This document shows, piece after piece, positions 20,446-20,546 of a DNA stretch of 20,546 nucleotides. The stretch is from a virus. Within the stretch, counting starts at the first letter, position 1. Each line of letters opens with the position of its first letter. The notes under the pieces were generated by a model. The model had not been told where the DNA came from and did no database searches. It saw only the letters and a program-made list of their open reading frames with translations. The stretch covers positions 1 to 20,546 of IMG/VR virus record IMGVR_UViG_3300030098_001269, one strand, 5' to 3'. A program made the position numbers and the translations under genes.

Positions 20446-20470
20446 TGGAAGCCTAAAAAGGAGAAACAAT

Positions 20471-20546
20471 ATGGCACAAGGTGATATAACAAAAGAAATA
20501 GAATACGATAAAATAGAAGTCGTAAACTTATGGAACATACAAGTTC
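20471..20546 (+). CDS. N-terminus of a gene that continues beyond the window
   Basis: A strong AAAAAGGAG site precedes the ATG at 20471, and the frame is open to the window end, giving 25 residues: MAQGDITKEIEYDKIEVVNLWNIQV. The opening MAQGDI..EIEYDKIEVV is a pattern I associate with a small conserved protein found among tail-fibre genes of marine phages, without a known function. The gene is cut by the window edge, so length and role cannot be stated. Its start site is very similar to that of the capsid gene (AAAAAGGAGAAAC). Confidence 0.8.
   Translation, partial: MAQGDITKEIEYDKIEVVNLWNIQV

Noticed and set aside
1-20546. tRNA, rRNA, insertion sequence or integrase.
   Set aside because: None was visible by reading; all long frames fit structural, packaging or lysis genes.

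Overview
This window looks like the structural half of a tailed-phage genome, either a free phage or an assembled environmental contig. Every supported gene is on the + strand, spacing is tight with many stop/start overlaps, and the DNA is AT-rich (about one third G+C by eye). The gene order (lysis, terminase, portal, scaffold, capsid, tail adaptor, tail nozzle, fibres) and the protein style resemble short-tailed phages of marine alphaproteobacteria such as SAR11. The host assignment is an inference: there is no tRNA, integrase or host gene in the window to confirm it, and no replication gene or phage RNA polymerase is visible.

Layout. 1-766 is a small lysis-like cassette: the end of a membrane protein, a 57-aa coiled-coil protein and a T4-type lysozyme. 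845-3054 is DNA packaging: a small-terminase-like protein, a second helix-turn-helix protein and the large terminase, with reading frames overlapping. 3065-8023 is the head-building block: portal, a 74-aa protein that overlaps it, a 589-aa acidic coiled-coil protein of unknown role, and the scaffold. 8024-8238 is the longest non-coding stretch. It carries a sigma70-type promoter, a hairpin with a T-run at the start of the transcript, and a ribosome-binding site in a possible hairpin loop. 8239-9856 holds the major capsid protein and a probable accessory head protein, closed by an intrinsic terminator at 9871-9898. 9913-12604 holds the tail adaptor and nozzle-like proteins, which share an inserted beta module. 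12605-20418 is a fibre region: a 896-aa fibre followed by several shorter fibre or receptor-binding proteins with different C-terminal ends, each followed by a small charged protein. A near-perfect second promoter at 15299-15327 starts this last block, and a further gene begins at 20471.

How it fits together. The capsid promoter and downstream terminator should give high capsid and lower tail expression; the second promoter, a clear relative of the first, then lifts fibre expression.

Most notable observations: (1) a domain in the long fibre with a His/Cys/His/Met pattern matching type 1 copper (cupredoxin) sites; (2) all 13 Pro-Gly pairs in the encoded proteins are written with a CCGG core, and I found no CCWGG site in the window; (3) the related promoter pair; (4) the repeating fibre-plus-small-protein organisation.
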